DNA of 64,000 bases from Planctomycetota bacterium (GTDB lineage: Bacteria > Planctomycetota > UBA8742 > UBA2392). A program made the translations under genes and the position numbers. Location of the stretch: the NCBI GenBank assembly GCA_019912315.1, contig JAIOJA010000023.1, positions 62,001-126,000 of the forward strand, read 5' to 3'. Below are positions 15,872 through 26,512 of this stretch, in pieces; position 1 is the first letter of the stretch; every line of letters begins with the position of its first letter. The notes beneath the pieces were generated by a model. The model was given only the letters and a program-made list of their open reading frames with translations. It searched no databases and was not told the DNA's origin.

Positions 15872-17242
15872 CTAGGAAACCAACTCAACGGGGGTCGTCT
15901 CGCGCTTCGGTAGCAGGTCGTCAATCTGCATAGCGGCCTCAAGGGTTTCGGCTTCCTTGGACACGTCGTCAACGGCTCCAATGTAGAGCTTTTCGGCCAC
16001 GGTCACGCTATGCCCTAACCGCTTCGCAGACAGGAAGGCAGACGCGGCCCCGTAGACGTTCGGAGCGCAGGTTAGGAAGGTTCCAGCGGTGCGCCTCAGT
16101 GTGTGCCAGTCAAACACGGGCGCACCGAAACGCCCGATCAGGCGACGACGGCAGGATTCCGCAAGGTCGCGGCGCATGGGTCCGAATATATGAGCCTTGC
16201 CCGCGCGTTGGAGCGCCATGCGTTCAAGCAGTGCCCACAATGCGGGCGACTCGCGCAGCTTCACCGTGCGCCCCTTGCGGGTTTTGGTGGCGCTCTTGTC
16301 CAGGGTGATTTCACCGGACACGGGGTCAAAGTCGGACCACTTCAACCCGGCGGCTTCGCTGAACCTGAACCCGCCCAGCAGGCAGGTAACGACAAACGGC
16401 GTACTGGCTGGATAGGTCTGTCCCTTCTTCCAGCGGTGCCGGGTGTAGGTCGCGGCATCGTGACGTTCGCAGGCTTCCAGCAGGGCGCGGATTTCATGCG
16501 CCCGGAGAAACTTCACGTCGCCCCCTTCCTTGTCTGCGAATTTCAGGCGCTCACGAATATCATCACTGGAAAGCGTTGTAAGGTCCGCAAGGCGGCAGTG
16601 GCGCAGGAAGGTACGAATCCCCCGCACAAACTGGTTCACGCTTGCCGGTGCAAGCGGCTCACTGGAAGTCTGGCGGGTCTTACGTCCGACACCTTTACCC
16701 TTCACGTTCTCCCGCGCCTTGAGCTTGTGAAGGTACTTGCTCAGTGAGTAGACCCCCGCCGGGTCCAGGTCTTGCACGTCGTCAACGCCTGCCTTGCGCG
16801 CCCATGTCGTCAAGTGGTTCAACGCGCGCTTGTAAAGCTTCACGGTTTTCGGTGCCTTGCGGGTCAATCCGTCTAGGTAGTCTTTCACTGCCTGCTCAAG
16901 ACTAGTGCGTTTCGCTGCCTTGGGCTTAGGCTTGCTTTCCGGGCTCGTTTCCCATTGCTTGATCTGGCGGCGCAATAATTGAAGCTCAAGGCTCTTGTCT
17001 ATCGCCCATTGAACGCGCGTTTCTTCATTGGTGACGGGCACGCCCGCGTTGGTCTGCAACCCGGGCTTGTCGAGACTCTCTTGGCGTTCCTTCCACTGCT
17101 TGACGGGCTTGCCCGCTTCGGGCTCGCGCCACACTGCTACATGCAAGGTGGTGCCGCTTGGAAGCCTTCGGGTTTTCAGCTTCACGCCCGGGTGCGGTGT
17201 GCGGGTGCGCCGGTTTTTCTTGCGTCCGATCTTAGGTGCCAT
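15872..17242 (-). CDS. int: Tyrosine recombinase / integrase
   Basis: 456 residues. It catalyses site-specific integration and excision between attP and the tRNA-Arg attB. The N-terminal ~100 residues are basic (arm-binding-like). A SAM-like core-binding domain lies at ~115-215 and the catalytic domain at ~245-415. The catalytic residues visible are R283 (GGFRFSEAAGL), a Lys near 311-317, H370 and R373 (HTLRR), H401 (RLGHS) and Y410 (EKLY). The ATG at 17242 follows GGGGGACACGAA, which is part of the paired 9-mer site D. The gene lies 149 bp from attR and points away from it. Confidence 0.93.
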   Translation of the reverse strand: MAPKIGRKKNRRTRTPHPGVKLKTRRLPSGTTLHVAVWREPEAGKPVKQWKERQESLDKPGLQTNAGVPVTNEETRVQWAIDKSLELQLLRRQIKQWETSPESKPKPKAAKRTSLEQAVKDYLDGLTRKAPKTVKLYKRALNHLTTWARKAGVDDVQDLDPAGVYSLSKYLHKLKARENVKGKGVGRKTRQTSSEPLAPASVNQFVRGIRTFLRHCRLADLTTLSSDDIRERLKFADKEGGDVKFLRAHEIRALLEACERHDAATYTRHRWKKGQTYPASTPFVVTCLLGGFRFSEAAGLKWSDFDPVSGEITLDKSATKTRKGRTVKLRESPALWALLERMALQRAGKAHIFGPMRRDLAESCRRRLIGRFGAPVFDWHTLRRTAGTFLTCAPNVYGAASAFLSAKRLGHSVTVAEKLYIGAVDDVSKEAETLEAAMQIDDLLPKRETTPVELVS

Positions 17243-17247
17243 GTTTC

Positions 17248-17268
17248 GTGTCCCCCATCGTGTCCCCC
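17248..17268 (+). repeat. Paired 9-mer GTGTCCCCC, 12-bp spacing (site D)
   Basis: Copies start at 17248 and 17260, 5 bp upstream of the integrase start codon. The element end also has a lone GTGTCCC at 17381, ~10 bp left of attR. It could serve as integrase arm sites, an autoregulatory operator, or both. Confidence 0.7.
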
Positions 17269-17283
17269 ATTGCGCGTTGAACC

Positions 17284-17358
17284 CTGTCTAATACTGCCCA
17301 TTTCGGGGGTGCGCTTGAAACCCGCCCGAATAGCCTAGTTCAAGCCATTATTAGACAG
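17284..17358. repeat. Inverted repeat CTGTCTAATA near attR
   Basis: CTGTCTAATA (17284-17293) and TATTAGACAG (17349-17358) are perfect inverted copies flanking a 55-bp spacer between the integrase promoter region and attR. It is a candidate binding site for integrase or excisionase. Confidence 0.45.
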
Positions 17359-17390
17359 GTTTGGGCAGAATCAAGGGAATTGTGTCCCTA

Positions 17391-17435
17391 CTTCTAAGCA
17401 GCCGGTCGGAGGTTCGAGTCCTCCCGGGCACGCCA
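17391..17435 (+). repeat. attR: 45-bp direct repeat
   Basis: Exact copy of 9610-9654 (the 3' half of tRNA-Arg), marking the right boundary of the element. The left flank (CCCTA) and right flank (ACTGCAATC) differ from those of attL. Confidence 0.93.
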
Positions 17436-17453
17436 ACTGCAATCTGCAGTTGG
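17433..17453 (+). terminator. Displaced host terminator-like hairpin of tRNA-Arg
   Basis: CCAACTGC-AATCT-GCAGTTGG forms an 8-bp stem starting at the CCA of the duplicated tRNA end. Before integration it would have lain directly behind tRNA-Arg. There is no clear T-run. The following ~120 bp up to 17575 hold nothing recognisable except the RBS of the next gene. Confidence 0.5.
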
Positions 17454-17575
17454 CCTCACAGCCGCAGGGGCAGGTGTCGGCGCGGGCATCCCGATGAATC
17501 CGCAGACTTTTTCGGAAATCCACCTGACCTGTCGCACCCCGGCGGGGTTAGTCCCGTGAACACAGGGGGACAAAC

Positions 17576-19177
17576 ATGCGCAAGGCACTGGGCTCACTGG
17601 TTATCGCGGCTTCTTTCGTACTGGCAAGCTGCGCGGGTGGCGGCGGAAGCGGCGGCGCGGGCGGATTGGCGGGCCCTTCGGGGCCCGCCGTAATGACGCT
17701 TTCTGCAGCCGCCGGCGATGCGCAGATAACCTTCACCTTCAACACGGTTTCCGGTGCGACAGGATACACGCTGTACTACGCGACCGCCGGCGGCGTAACG
17801 CCGTTCACGGGGACCCCGGTGCCGATGACCGCCAGCCCGTTCACGCTGCCCGGGCTCACTAACGGAACGACCTATTACGCAGTGGCAACGTACACGGACG
17901 CAGCGGGGGAGTCCGCGCCAAGCGCGCAGGCCAGTGCCACTCCACAACTGCCGCTTACCGGCAGCCCGTACGATCCAGGCTGGGGCAGCGTCGTGCCGAC
18001 CACCGTGGTTTCGTTTACGGGCACAGCGTCGCAACTCGAGGCCGCCATGAACGCCCTTACTCCGGGCGATAAGCTGGAAATCGCGAACGGTACTTACAAC
18101 CTGACCAGCAAGTTTAACCTGGATGTGCAGGGCACGGTTGCAGCGCCGATCTGGATTACACCGGCGCCGGGTGCGACCGTGACACTCAATATGACGGCCA
18201 CGCAGAATGTCATGAACGTCGGCGAAAACTCCCAGACCCGCTATCTCTGTATTCGCGGGCTGAAGATCAACGGCACCAGCCACGGCGTGCGTTTTTACAA
18301 CTGCACGCAGGTCTGGTTTGACGGCAACGAAGTCTTCAATGTGGGCGGGCCGGGCGTCACTACCAACACGTTCGACACCAGCTACATGTACATTACGCGG
18401 AACGATATCCATGACACGGGCGGGCACGGCGAGGGCATGTACCTTGGCGCGAACGGAGCGGCCGTGATCATGAGCAACAGCATCATTGCGCTCAATCACG
18501 TGCATGACTGCTACGGCACGGGGCCCAATGCCCAGGGCGACGGCATTGAAATCAAACAGGGGAGCTGGGGGAACCTGGTTGCCGAAAACCACGTGCACGA
18601 CACGAACCAGCCGTGCATCCTTCTGTACGGCACGGGCGGCCAGGCCCAGAACATCGTTGAGCGCAACATCTGTTACCGCTGCAACGACAACGCCATGCAG
18701 ATTCAGGGCGAGTGCATTGTGCGCAACAACCTGTGCATAAGCGCGTCCGCCAGCACGTTCGCAAGCCAGTTCCATGAGGCAAACCCGACCAACATCCAGG
18801 TCATCCACAATACGTTCATCAATACCAGCACGGCCGCGAAGCTCAGCGCGTGGGGCGGCGCATCCAACATGGTGTTCGCGAACAACGCGTGCTACAGCCA
18901 GAGCGGCAGCGCGATCAGCCAGACGGGCGGCGTAAGCGGCGTGACCTTCGCCGGCAACGTCTGTGTCGGCACCGTGGGCAGCGGCATTTCCGGTACTATC
19001 GTCGGCAACGGGCTCAGCGATTTCGTGAATGTGTCCTGGAACGGCACGAACACGGACGCGCATCTGACCGCGGCGTCGGCCTGCAAAAGTGCGGCGAGCG
19101 CGACCCATGCGACAACGGCGGACCTTGAGGGCGCCACGCGCACGGCCCCCCACGACGCGGGCTGCTACGAAGATTAG
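17576..19177 (+). CDS. Lipoprotein with FN3 domain and right-handed beta-helix
   Basis: 533 residues. The signal peptide ends in the lipobox LASC (Cys19), followed by a Gly/Ser-rich tether. A fibronectin III domain lies at ~38-122 (TGYTLYYATAG, TYYAVATYTDAAGESAPS). Residues ~150-520 form a parallel beta-helix with repeated short strands (RYLCIRGLKINGTSHGVRFYN, NIVERNICYRCNDNAMQIQG). This layout is typical of surface polysaccharide lyase/hydrolase-like or adhesive proteins, and no specific catalytic residues can be assigned. RBS AGGGGGACAAAC. It is the first host gene after attR and is paired with a similar gene 63 bp downstream. Confidence 0.75.
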   Translation: MRKALGSLVIAASFVLASCAGGGGSGGAGGLAGPSGPAVMTLSAAAGDAQITFTFNTVSGATGYTLYYATAGGVTPFTGTPVPMTASPFTLPGLTNGTTYYAVATYTDAAGESAPSAQASATPQLPLTGSPYDPGWGSVVPTTVVSFTGTASQLEAAMNALTPGDKLEIANGTYNLTSKFNLDVQGTVAAPIWITPAPGATVTLNMTATQNVMNVGENSQTRYLCIRGLKINGTSHGVRFYNCTQVWFDGNEVFNVGGPGVTTNTFDTSYMYITRNDIHDTGGHGEGMYLGANGAAVIMSNSIIALNHVHDCYGTGPNAQGDGIEIKQGSWGNLVAENHVHDTNQPCILLYGTGGQAQNIVERNICYRCNDNAMQIQGECIVRNNLCISASASTFASQFHEANPTNIQVIHNTFINTSTAAKLSAWGGASNMVFANNACYSQSGSAISQTGGVSGVTFAGNVCVGTVGSGISGTIVGNGLSDFVNVSWNGTNTDAHLTAASACKSAASATHATTADLEGATRTAPHDAGCYED

Positions 19178-19240
19178 AAAATCTGACCCCATTCACCGGC
19201 GCGTGCATTCCCGAGTAGAGATCACTCAACGAGGGAATGT

Positions 19241-21349
<2,109 letters not shown>

Positions 21350-21412
21350 ACACGTGGCGCTTGCTCTTGTACCGGTGCGAGTCGATCATGTGCCGGTCTT
21401 CCGGAGACAGCC

Positions 21413-22966
21413 ATGCCGCGCACACCTCTTATGGGTCGTATTGCCGCCCTTGCCCGCCTGTCGAGACTCGCACGGCGTACGGGCATTCCCGCAAGCGAAC
21501 TGGCCGGGATCGGGCGGTCGCGCCGCCGGTTCATTCAGTCGGGCGGTGTTGCGATCGCCGCAGCCGGGCTGGCGTCCTGCGTAAGCACGCCCAGGCGCGG
21601 ACCGTCGTCAACAGCGCCGCGAGTGGTGATTGTGGGGGCCGGCATCGCCGGTCTGCACTGCGCCCACAAGCTGGGTGACGCCGCGGATGTCGTGATATAC
21701 GAAGCCGCAGATCGCACGGGCGGACGGATATTTACCAAGACGGACTTGCTGAATGCGGGACAGACCGTTGAGCTGGGGGGCTCTTTCATTGACAGCGGGC
21801 ACGAAGACATGCTCGCCCTGTGCCGCGAGTTCAAACTTGAGTTGCTGGACATGTGCGAGGACTCAGGGCTGATCGACACGGGCTACTGTTTCGGCGGCCG
21901 GCATTACTCCGACCGCGAAGTACTGGACTCGCTCGAGCCGTTTGTGGAGCGCATGGAAAAGGACGCCGCCTGGCTCGAGAAGGATTGGAGCACGCTGCAA
22001 AGTGACCGGGTTGTCCGCGATCTGGACAACACCAGCATCGCGCAGTACGTCGGCGACATCGGCGTCAGCGGGTGGCTGAAGGAGCTGCTGGAAGTGGCGT
22101 TCGTGACCGAGTACGGACTGGATGCAGATGATCAGTCCTGCTTCAACATGCTGTGCCTGATTGGTCTTGACACGTCAAAGGACCGCTGGGAGGCGTTCGG
22201 CGAAAGCGACGAGCGCTACAAAGTAAGAGGCGGCAACCAGCGTGTGGTGGATGCCCTTGCACACGGGCAGCAGGATCGTGTGCTCACGGCCCATCGGCTT
22301 GTTCGCGTTCGCGAAACCGGCGCCGGTTTTGATCTGGCCTTTGATAGTCACGGCAAGACGGTAGACGTGCAGACGGACGTAGTCGTGCTGACGGTGCCGT
22401 TCAGCGTGCTGCGCGACGTGGAACTGGACGTGAAACTGCCCGCTTCCAAGCGGCGGGCGATTGACGCGCTCGGCTATGGGACAAACGCCAAGCTCCTGGT
22501 AGGCACAGACTCGCGCCCCTGGCGCAAACAGGGCTACGCCGGGGGCGTTTTCAGCGATACCGGCTTTCAACTGGCCTGGGACAACGCGCGCCTGCAGGAC
22601 GGCGAAGGCGGGGGCATCACGCTGTATTCGGGTGGCAAGGCGGGCATCGCGGTGGGGGAGGGCACGCCGCGCGAGCAGGTGGAGCGCCTGCTGCCGGGCC
22701 TCGACGCCGCATTCCCGGGCGTGCAAGACGCCTGGAACCGGCGTCTGTTCCGTATGCACTGGCCCAGTCACGCTTTCACAAGGGCAAGCTACGCGTGCTA
22801 TCGCCCCGGGCAGTGGACGACCATCAGCGGGCATGAAATGGAGCCCGTGGGTAACCTGTACTTCGCGGGCGAGCATTGCAGCGCCGACTTCCAGGGCTAC
22901 ATGAACGGCGGCGCCGAGACCGGGCGTCGCGCGGCTGAGGCGATTCTGGCATCGGTGCGGCGATAG
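21413..22966 (+). CDS. Tat-exported flavin monoamine oxidase, lipoprotein
   Basis: 517 residues. The N-terminus has a twin-arginine motif (SRRRFIQSGG, residues 36-45), a short hydrophobic stretch and a lipobox LASC (Cys56), so the folded FAD protein is probably exported by Tat and lipidated. An FAD-binding Rossmann motif GAGIAGL lies at 75-81 and GGRI near 105. The C-terminal amine oxidase block GNLYFAGEHCSADFQGYMNGGAETGRRAA is present. The substrate is unknown (amines, amino acids or polyamines are typical). RBS GGAGA. It ends 2 bp from the convergent LOG-family gene. Confidence 0.85.
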   Translation: MPRTPLMGRIAALARLSRLARRTGIPASELAGIGRSRRRFIQSGGVAIAAAGLASCVSTPRRGPSSTAPRVVIVGAGIAGLHCAHKLGDAADVVIYEAADRTGGRIFTKTDLLNAGQTVELGGSFIDSGHEDMLALCREFKLELLDMCEDSGLIDTGYCFGGRHYSDREVLDSLEPFVERMEKDAAWLEKDWSTLQSDRVVRDLDNTSIAQYVGDIGVSGWLKELLEVAFVTEYGLDADDQSCFNMLCLIGLDTSKDRWEAFGESDERYKVRGGNQRVVDALAHGQQDRVLTAHRLVRVRETGAGFDLAFDSHGKTVDVQTDVVVLTVPFSVLRDVELDVKLPASKRRAIDALGYGTNAKLLVGTDSRPWRKQGYAGGVFSDTGFQLAWDNARLQDGEGGGITLYSGGKAGIAVGEGTPREQVERLLPGLDAAFPGVQDAWNRRLFRMHWPSHAFTRASYACYRPGQWTTISGHEMEPVGNLYFAGEHCSADFQGYMNGGAETGRRAAEAILASVRR

Positions 22967-22968
22967 CT

Positions 22969-23742
22969 CTAGCGGCGCTTGATGCGGGTCGTGTGTTTCT
23001 TGCGGTAATTGAGCCCGAACTTGCTGACAGCCGCCGTTGAGACAATCTCGGCAACTTCGTCTGGAGAGTCAGTGACGATCAGGCGGTTCAGGTCGGCCTG
23101 TTCGATGGTGCCCTCCCTCACCATAGTGTGCTCAAGAAAGTCAAGCATGGGGCGCCAGTAGTCGGTGCCCATGAGGATGACCGGGAATGCGTCGATCTTA
23201 CCGGTCTGGATCAACGTGGCGGTTTCGAAAATCTCGTCCATCGTGCCGAAGCCGCCGGGCGGGACGACAAAGGCGTAGCTGTATTTCACCAGCATCATTT
23301 TCCGCACGAAGAAGTATCGGAACTCGACGAACTTGTCGAGGTACGGGTTCGGGAGTTGTTCCCGGGGCAGCTTGATGTTGCAACCGACGCTGGGCGCGCC
23401 TACGTCGTGTGCGCCGCGATTGGCGGCCTCCATGATGCCGGGCCCGCCGCCTGTCAGGATCGTGAATCCCGCGCGCCCCAGTGCGGCGCCGGTTTCGCGC
23501 GCCAGCTTGTAGTACCGATGACCTTCATGGAATCGCGCCGACCCGAATACCGTGACGCACGGCCCGACGAAATGCAGCGCGCGGAAGCCCTTGATGGTCT
23601 CGTAGAATATCCGCAGCGCGCGCAACAGCTCGAAGCCGCGCCGCTTCGGGCCTTCCAGAAACCTGCGCTCGTCTTCGTCGCGAGTACCCTTGCCCCAGGT
23701 GCCGCTATCGCCTGATGAATCTTGCGGATCGATGTCTTCCAT
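22969..23742 (-). CDS. LOG-family nucleotide phosphoribohydrolase-like protein (TIGR00730)
   Basis: 257 residues from the ATG at 23742; the frame is open further upstream, but that part overlaps the divergent gene. It contains the two family motifs GGGPGIMEAANRGA and PGGFGTMDEIFE (the PGGxGTxxE motif) in a Rossmann-like fold. Members release cytokinin-like bases or ribose 5-phosphate from nucleoside monophosphates. They were long annotated as lysine decarboxylase-like, which is misleading. The C-terminal tail is basic (KKHTTRIKRR). Confidence 0.85.
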   Translation of the reverse strand: MEDIDPQDSSGDSGTWGKGTRDEDERRFLEGPKRRGFELLRALRIFYETIKGFRALHFVGPCVTVFGSARFHEGHRYYKLARETGAALGRAGFTILTGGGPGIMEAANRGAHDVGAPSVGCNIKLPREQLPNPYLDKFVEFRYFFVRKMMLVKYSYAFVVPPGGFGTMDEIFETATLIQTGKIDAFPVILMGTDYWRPMLDFLEHTMVREGTIEQADLNRLIVTDSPDEVAEIVSTAAVSKFGLNYRKKHTTRIKRR

Positions 23743-23853
23743 GGCGGGAGTTTGGCCGTGAACCGCGCGCGCGCAAGTACGAGGCGCCATGCTGCGCGTC
23801 CTGTTTGTGAGCCGTGGCTTACAGGCGGTTTGCGGTTGCGCTAAAGTTGAGCT

Positions 23854-24786
23854 GTGCGCGACCCGGCCGAGCTGATTAAACGTTTTCAATCACGAGTCCA
23901 CGTGCTGGACGGCGGGCTGGCGACTGAGTTGGAGAAGCGCGGGCACGACATCAGCGGCAAGCTGTGGTCGGCCAAGGTGCTGCTCGAAGACCCGGGCGCA
24001 ATCGAGCAGCTTCACTACGACTACCTCAAAGCCGGCGCCGACATCATCATCACCAGCAGCTACCAGCTAACGTTTCAAGGCATGAAAGAAGCCGGCTACA
24101 CCCACGAGCAGGCCGAGGACGCGCTGTGGAGAAGTGTCGAAGTAGCCGTGAAAGCCCGCGAACGCTACTTGAGCGAACTCGACAAAGACCTGCCCGAAGA
24201 CCGCAAACCCCTCATCGCCGCCAGCATCGGCCCCTACGGGGCGTATCTGGCGGATGGGAACGAATACACTGGAAACTATGGCTTGGAACACGACGAATTG
24301 GTGCGGTTCCACCGTGAGCGGTTTGATCTGCTCATTCGCTCAAACGCCGATCTGCTGGCGTTTGAAACAACTCCAGACGAGCATGAAGTAAACGCTTACT
24401 TCTCGCTCCTTGACGGCCCAGCGGTAGCTGGCTGGATCACCACCAGTACCGATACCGCAGCGAGCGCCGCGATAAACTATCAGGATGTGATTCCGGCTCG
24501 GGCCATTGTTGCATTGGGTGCGAACTGCGTTGCTCCATCACGAGTCGGGAGCTTCATAGACCAGTGCAGTTGGGTGAACGACTTCACGCCAATCATCGTC
24601 TACCCCAACAGTGGCGAGGGTTGGGATGCGGCGAATCGTTGCTGGGTCGGTGAGAACGATGCCGACCGCTTTGCGGAGCACGCGCGCGAGTGGATCAAGG
24701 CCGGGGCCAACATCATCGGCGGCTGCTGTCGCACCGGGCCGGAACACATTGCCCAGCTGCGTGCGCTGGTGGATTCGATGACTTGA
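23854..24786 (+). CDS. Homocysteine S-methyltransferase family protein
   Basis: 310 residues starting at a GTG. It shows LDGGLATELE near residue 20, TSSYQ, GANC and the C-terminal zinc-binding GGCCRTGPEHI. These residues match the single-domain MmuM/Hmt family, which methylates homocysteine from S-methylmethionine or SAM. No B12 domains are present, so it is not MetH. The start lies only 111 bp from the divergent LOG gene. Confidence 0.85.
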   Translation: MRDPAELIKRFQSRVHVLDGGLATELEKRGHDISGKLWSAKVLLEDPGAIEQLHYDYLKAGADIIITSSYQLTFQGMKEAGYTHEQAEDALWRSVEVAVKARERYLSELDKDLPEDRKPLIAASIGPYGAYLADGNEYTGNYGLEHDELVRFHRERFDLLIRSNADLLAFETTPDEHEVNAYFSLLDGPAVAGWITTSTDTAASAAINYQDVIPARAIVALGANCVAPSRVGSFIDQCSWVNDFTPIIVYPNSGEGWDAANRCWVGENDADRFAEHAREWIKAGANIIGGCCRTGPEHIAQLRALVDSMT

Positions 24787-24902
24787 TTGTGTTTCGCACG
24801 CCTTCCCGTCTCTTGTTCACTCCTTCCGACGCCTTGGGCTTGCCCCCATTACCCCCTCCGCTAAAGTCGCCGGTCCACCGAACTCGAGACCTGGAGGCCG
24901 AC

Positions 24903-26465
24903 ATGCCGACCCCGTTCCGCAACGAACCGATCACATTCAACTGGACTGAAGACCGCGTTAACGCGATCAAAAAGGGCTTTGCCCAGGTGCGTGAGCGCGC
25001 CAAGGAAACCCGCCCCCTGCGTCTCGGCGGCGAGCGTGACAGCGACGGCCCGAAGCTTGAGTCCATCAACCCGGCCAACAAGTCCGAAGTGCTGGGCAGC
25101 ACCATCAAGGCCACGGGCGAGATTGCAGGGCGCGCCATTGAGTACGCCCACGACAAATTCACCAACTACTGGCGAAAGACGGACGTCGAGTTGCGCGCGC
25201 GTATCCTGCTGCGCGCGGCCGGCCTGATCCGCACCAAGTACCGCGACGAATTCAACGCGTATCTGATTCTGGAGTCCGGCAAGAACTGGACCGAAGCAGA
25301 CGCCGATACGGCCGAGGCGATTGATTTCCTCGACTTCTACGCCCGCGAAGCCATCAAGCTGCAGGGCGACCGCCAGCCCCTGACCGAACTGCCGGGCGAA
25401 GACAACAACCAGTACTTCATTCCGCTCGGTGTAATCAGCGTAATCCCGCCCTGGAACTTCCCCTTCGCCATCATGGCCGGCATGACCAGCGCCGCGCTGG
25501 TTACGGGCAACACGGTTGTCATGAAACCCGCCAGCAACACGCCGCTGGTGGCCGCGCGCTTTGTGGAAGTGCTGGAAGAGGCCGGGTTGCCGGACGGCGT
25601 GCTGCAGTTCATCCCCGGCGGCGGCGCCGACGTGGGCAACGTGATTGTTGAGCACCCGCTGACACGTATGGTCGCGTTTACGGGCAGCAAGGAAGTCGGG
25701 CTCGGCATCGCGGAAAAGTGCGGAAAAGTTGCGCCCGGGCAGATCTGGATCAAGCGGACTATCCTGGAAATGGGCGGCAAGGACGCCATGCTCATTGACG
25801 AGGGCAGCGACTACGAAGACGCCGCGGACGCCATTGTGAAGGCGGCATTCGGATTCACAGGCCAGAAGTGCAGCGCCTGCAGCCGCGCGATTTTTGTCGG
25901 CGAAAGCTACGACAAGGTGGTGCCGCTGGTCGTCGAGAAGGCAAGTAAGATCAAGACCGGCTACACGGAAGACCAGAACAACTGGATGGGCCCGGTGATC
26001 GACAAGAAGGCCCACGAGTCGATCATGAAGTACATCGCCGTCGGCACCAAGGAAGGCAAGCTGCTGCTCGGTGGCAAGGCCGGCGATGACAGCGGCTATT
26101 TCATCATGCCGACCATATTCGGCGAAGTGAAACCGGACGCGCGTATTCACTGCGAAGAGATTTTCGGCCCGGTGCTGGCCTGCCTGCGCGTGAAGAACTT
26201 CCAGGAAGGTCTGGATGTCGTGAACAGCACCGAGTACGGGCTGACCGGCGCGCTCTACAGCCGCAACGCCGAGCACCTTGAGCTTGCGCGCCGCGATTTC
26301 CACGTCGGTAACCTGTACTTCAACCGCAAGTGCACCGGCGCGCTGGTGGGCAGCCAGCCTTTCGGCGGCTTCAACATGAGCGGGACGGACTCAAAGGCCG
26401 GCGGCAAGGAGTACCTGCTGCTGTTCACCCAGGCCAAACTCGTCAGCGAAAAGATCGCCTGGTAG
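24903..26465 (+). CDS. pruA: L-glutamate gamma-semialdehyde (P5C) dehydrogenase
   Basis: 520 residues. It oxidises glutamate semialdehyde to glutamate in proline catabolism. The aldehyde dehydrogenase fold is complete: PWNFPFAIMAG (NAD-binding), FTGSKEVGL, EMGGKD with the general-base Glu, and GFTGQKCSACSR with the nucleophilic Cys. The sequence near the N-terminus (residues 1-60) and the C-terminal SGTDSKAGGKEYLLLF fit the PruA/RocA subfamily. The ATG at 24903 follows CTGGAGG; the open frame upstream overlaps the previous gene and is not used. A strong terminator follows. No proline dehydrogenase gene is visible nearby. Confidence 0.88.
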   Translation: MPTPFRNEPITFNWTEDRVNAIKKGFAQVRERAKETRPLRLGGERDSDGPKLESINPANKSEVLGSTIKATGEIAGRAIEYAHDKFTNYWRKTDVELRARILLRAAGLIRTKYRDEFNAYLILESGKNWTEADADTAEAIDFLDFYAREAIKLQGDRQPLTELPGEDNNQYFIPLGVISVIPPWNFPFAIMAGMTSAALVTGNTVVMKPASNTPLVAARFVEVLEEAGLPDGVLQFIPGGGADVGNVIVEHPLTRMVAFTGSKEVGLGIAEKCGKVAPGQIWIKRTILEMGGKDAMLIDEGSDYEDAADAIVKAAFGFTGQKCSACSRAIFVGESYDKVVPLVVEKASKIKTGYTEDQNNWMGPVIDKKAHESIMKYIAVGTKEGKLLLGGKAGDDSGYFIMPTIFGEVKPDARIHCEEIFGPVLACLRVKNFQEGLDVVNSTEYGLTGALYSRNAEHLELARRDFHVGNLYFNRKCTGALVGSQPFGGFNMSGTDSKAGGKEYLLLFTQAKLVSEKIAW

Positions 26466-26480
26466 GCACCTCTGAACTTC

Positions 26481-26510
26481 AACGGGCGGCGCACTCGCGC
26501 CGCCCGTTTT
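26481..26510. terminator. Intrinsic bidirectional terminator
   Basis: 12-bp stem AACGGGCGGCGC / GCGCCGCCCGTT with a 4-base loop and a TTTT run. It lies between convergent pruA and the lipoprotein gene, 2 bp from the latter's stop. Confidence 0.8.
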
Positions 26511-26512
26511 GA

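Larger units (their letters stand above)
9655..17435. mobile_element. Integrative element in tRNA-Arg, satellite-like
   Basis: About 7.8 kb between the 45-bp repeats. All recognisable genes lie on the minus strand: integrase (next to the right end), an unknown 191-aa protein, HTH/excisionase-like, TOPRIM primase/helicase-like, zinc-ribbon primase, four short unknown proteins, DUF5681-like and a 148-aa protein. No capsid, tail, lysis, conjugation or antibiotic/metal genes are seen. Integrase plus primase plus small regulators plus a possible packaging-type gene recalls phage satellites (P4 or PICI type), but a stand-alone integrative element is equally compatible. Intergenic regions are rich in hairpins and short repeats. 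Confidence 0.88.

Noticed and set aside
22969-23742. Annotation as lysine decarboxylase
   Set aside because: PGGxGTxxE proteins of this size are LOG-type phosphoribohydrolases; no PLP-binding features are present.
24861-26303. Long minus-strand open frame opposite pruA
   Set aside because: Antisense shadow; the plus strand encodes a complete aldehyde dehydrogenase.
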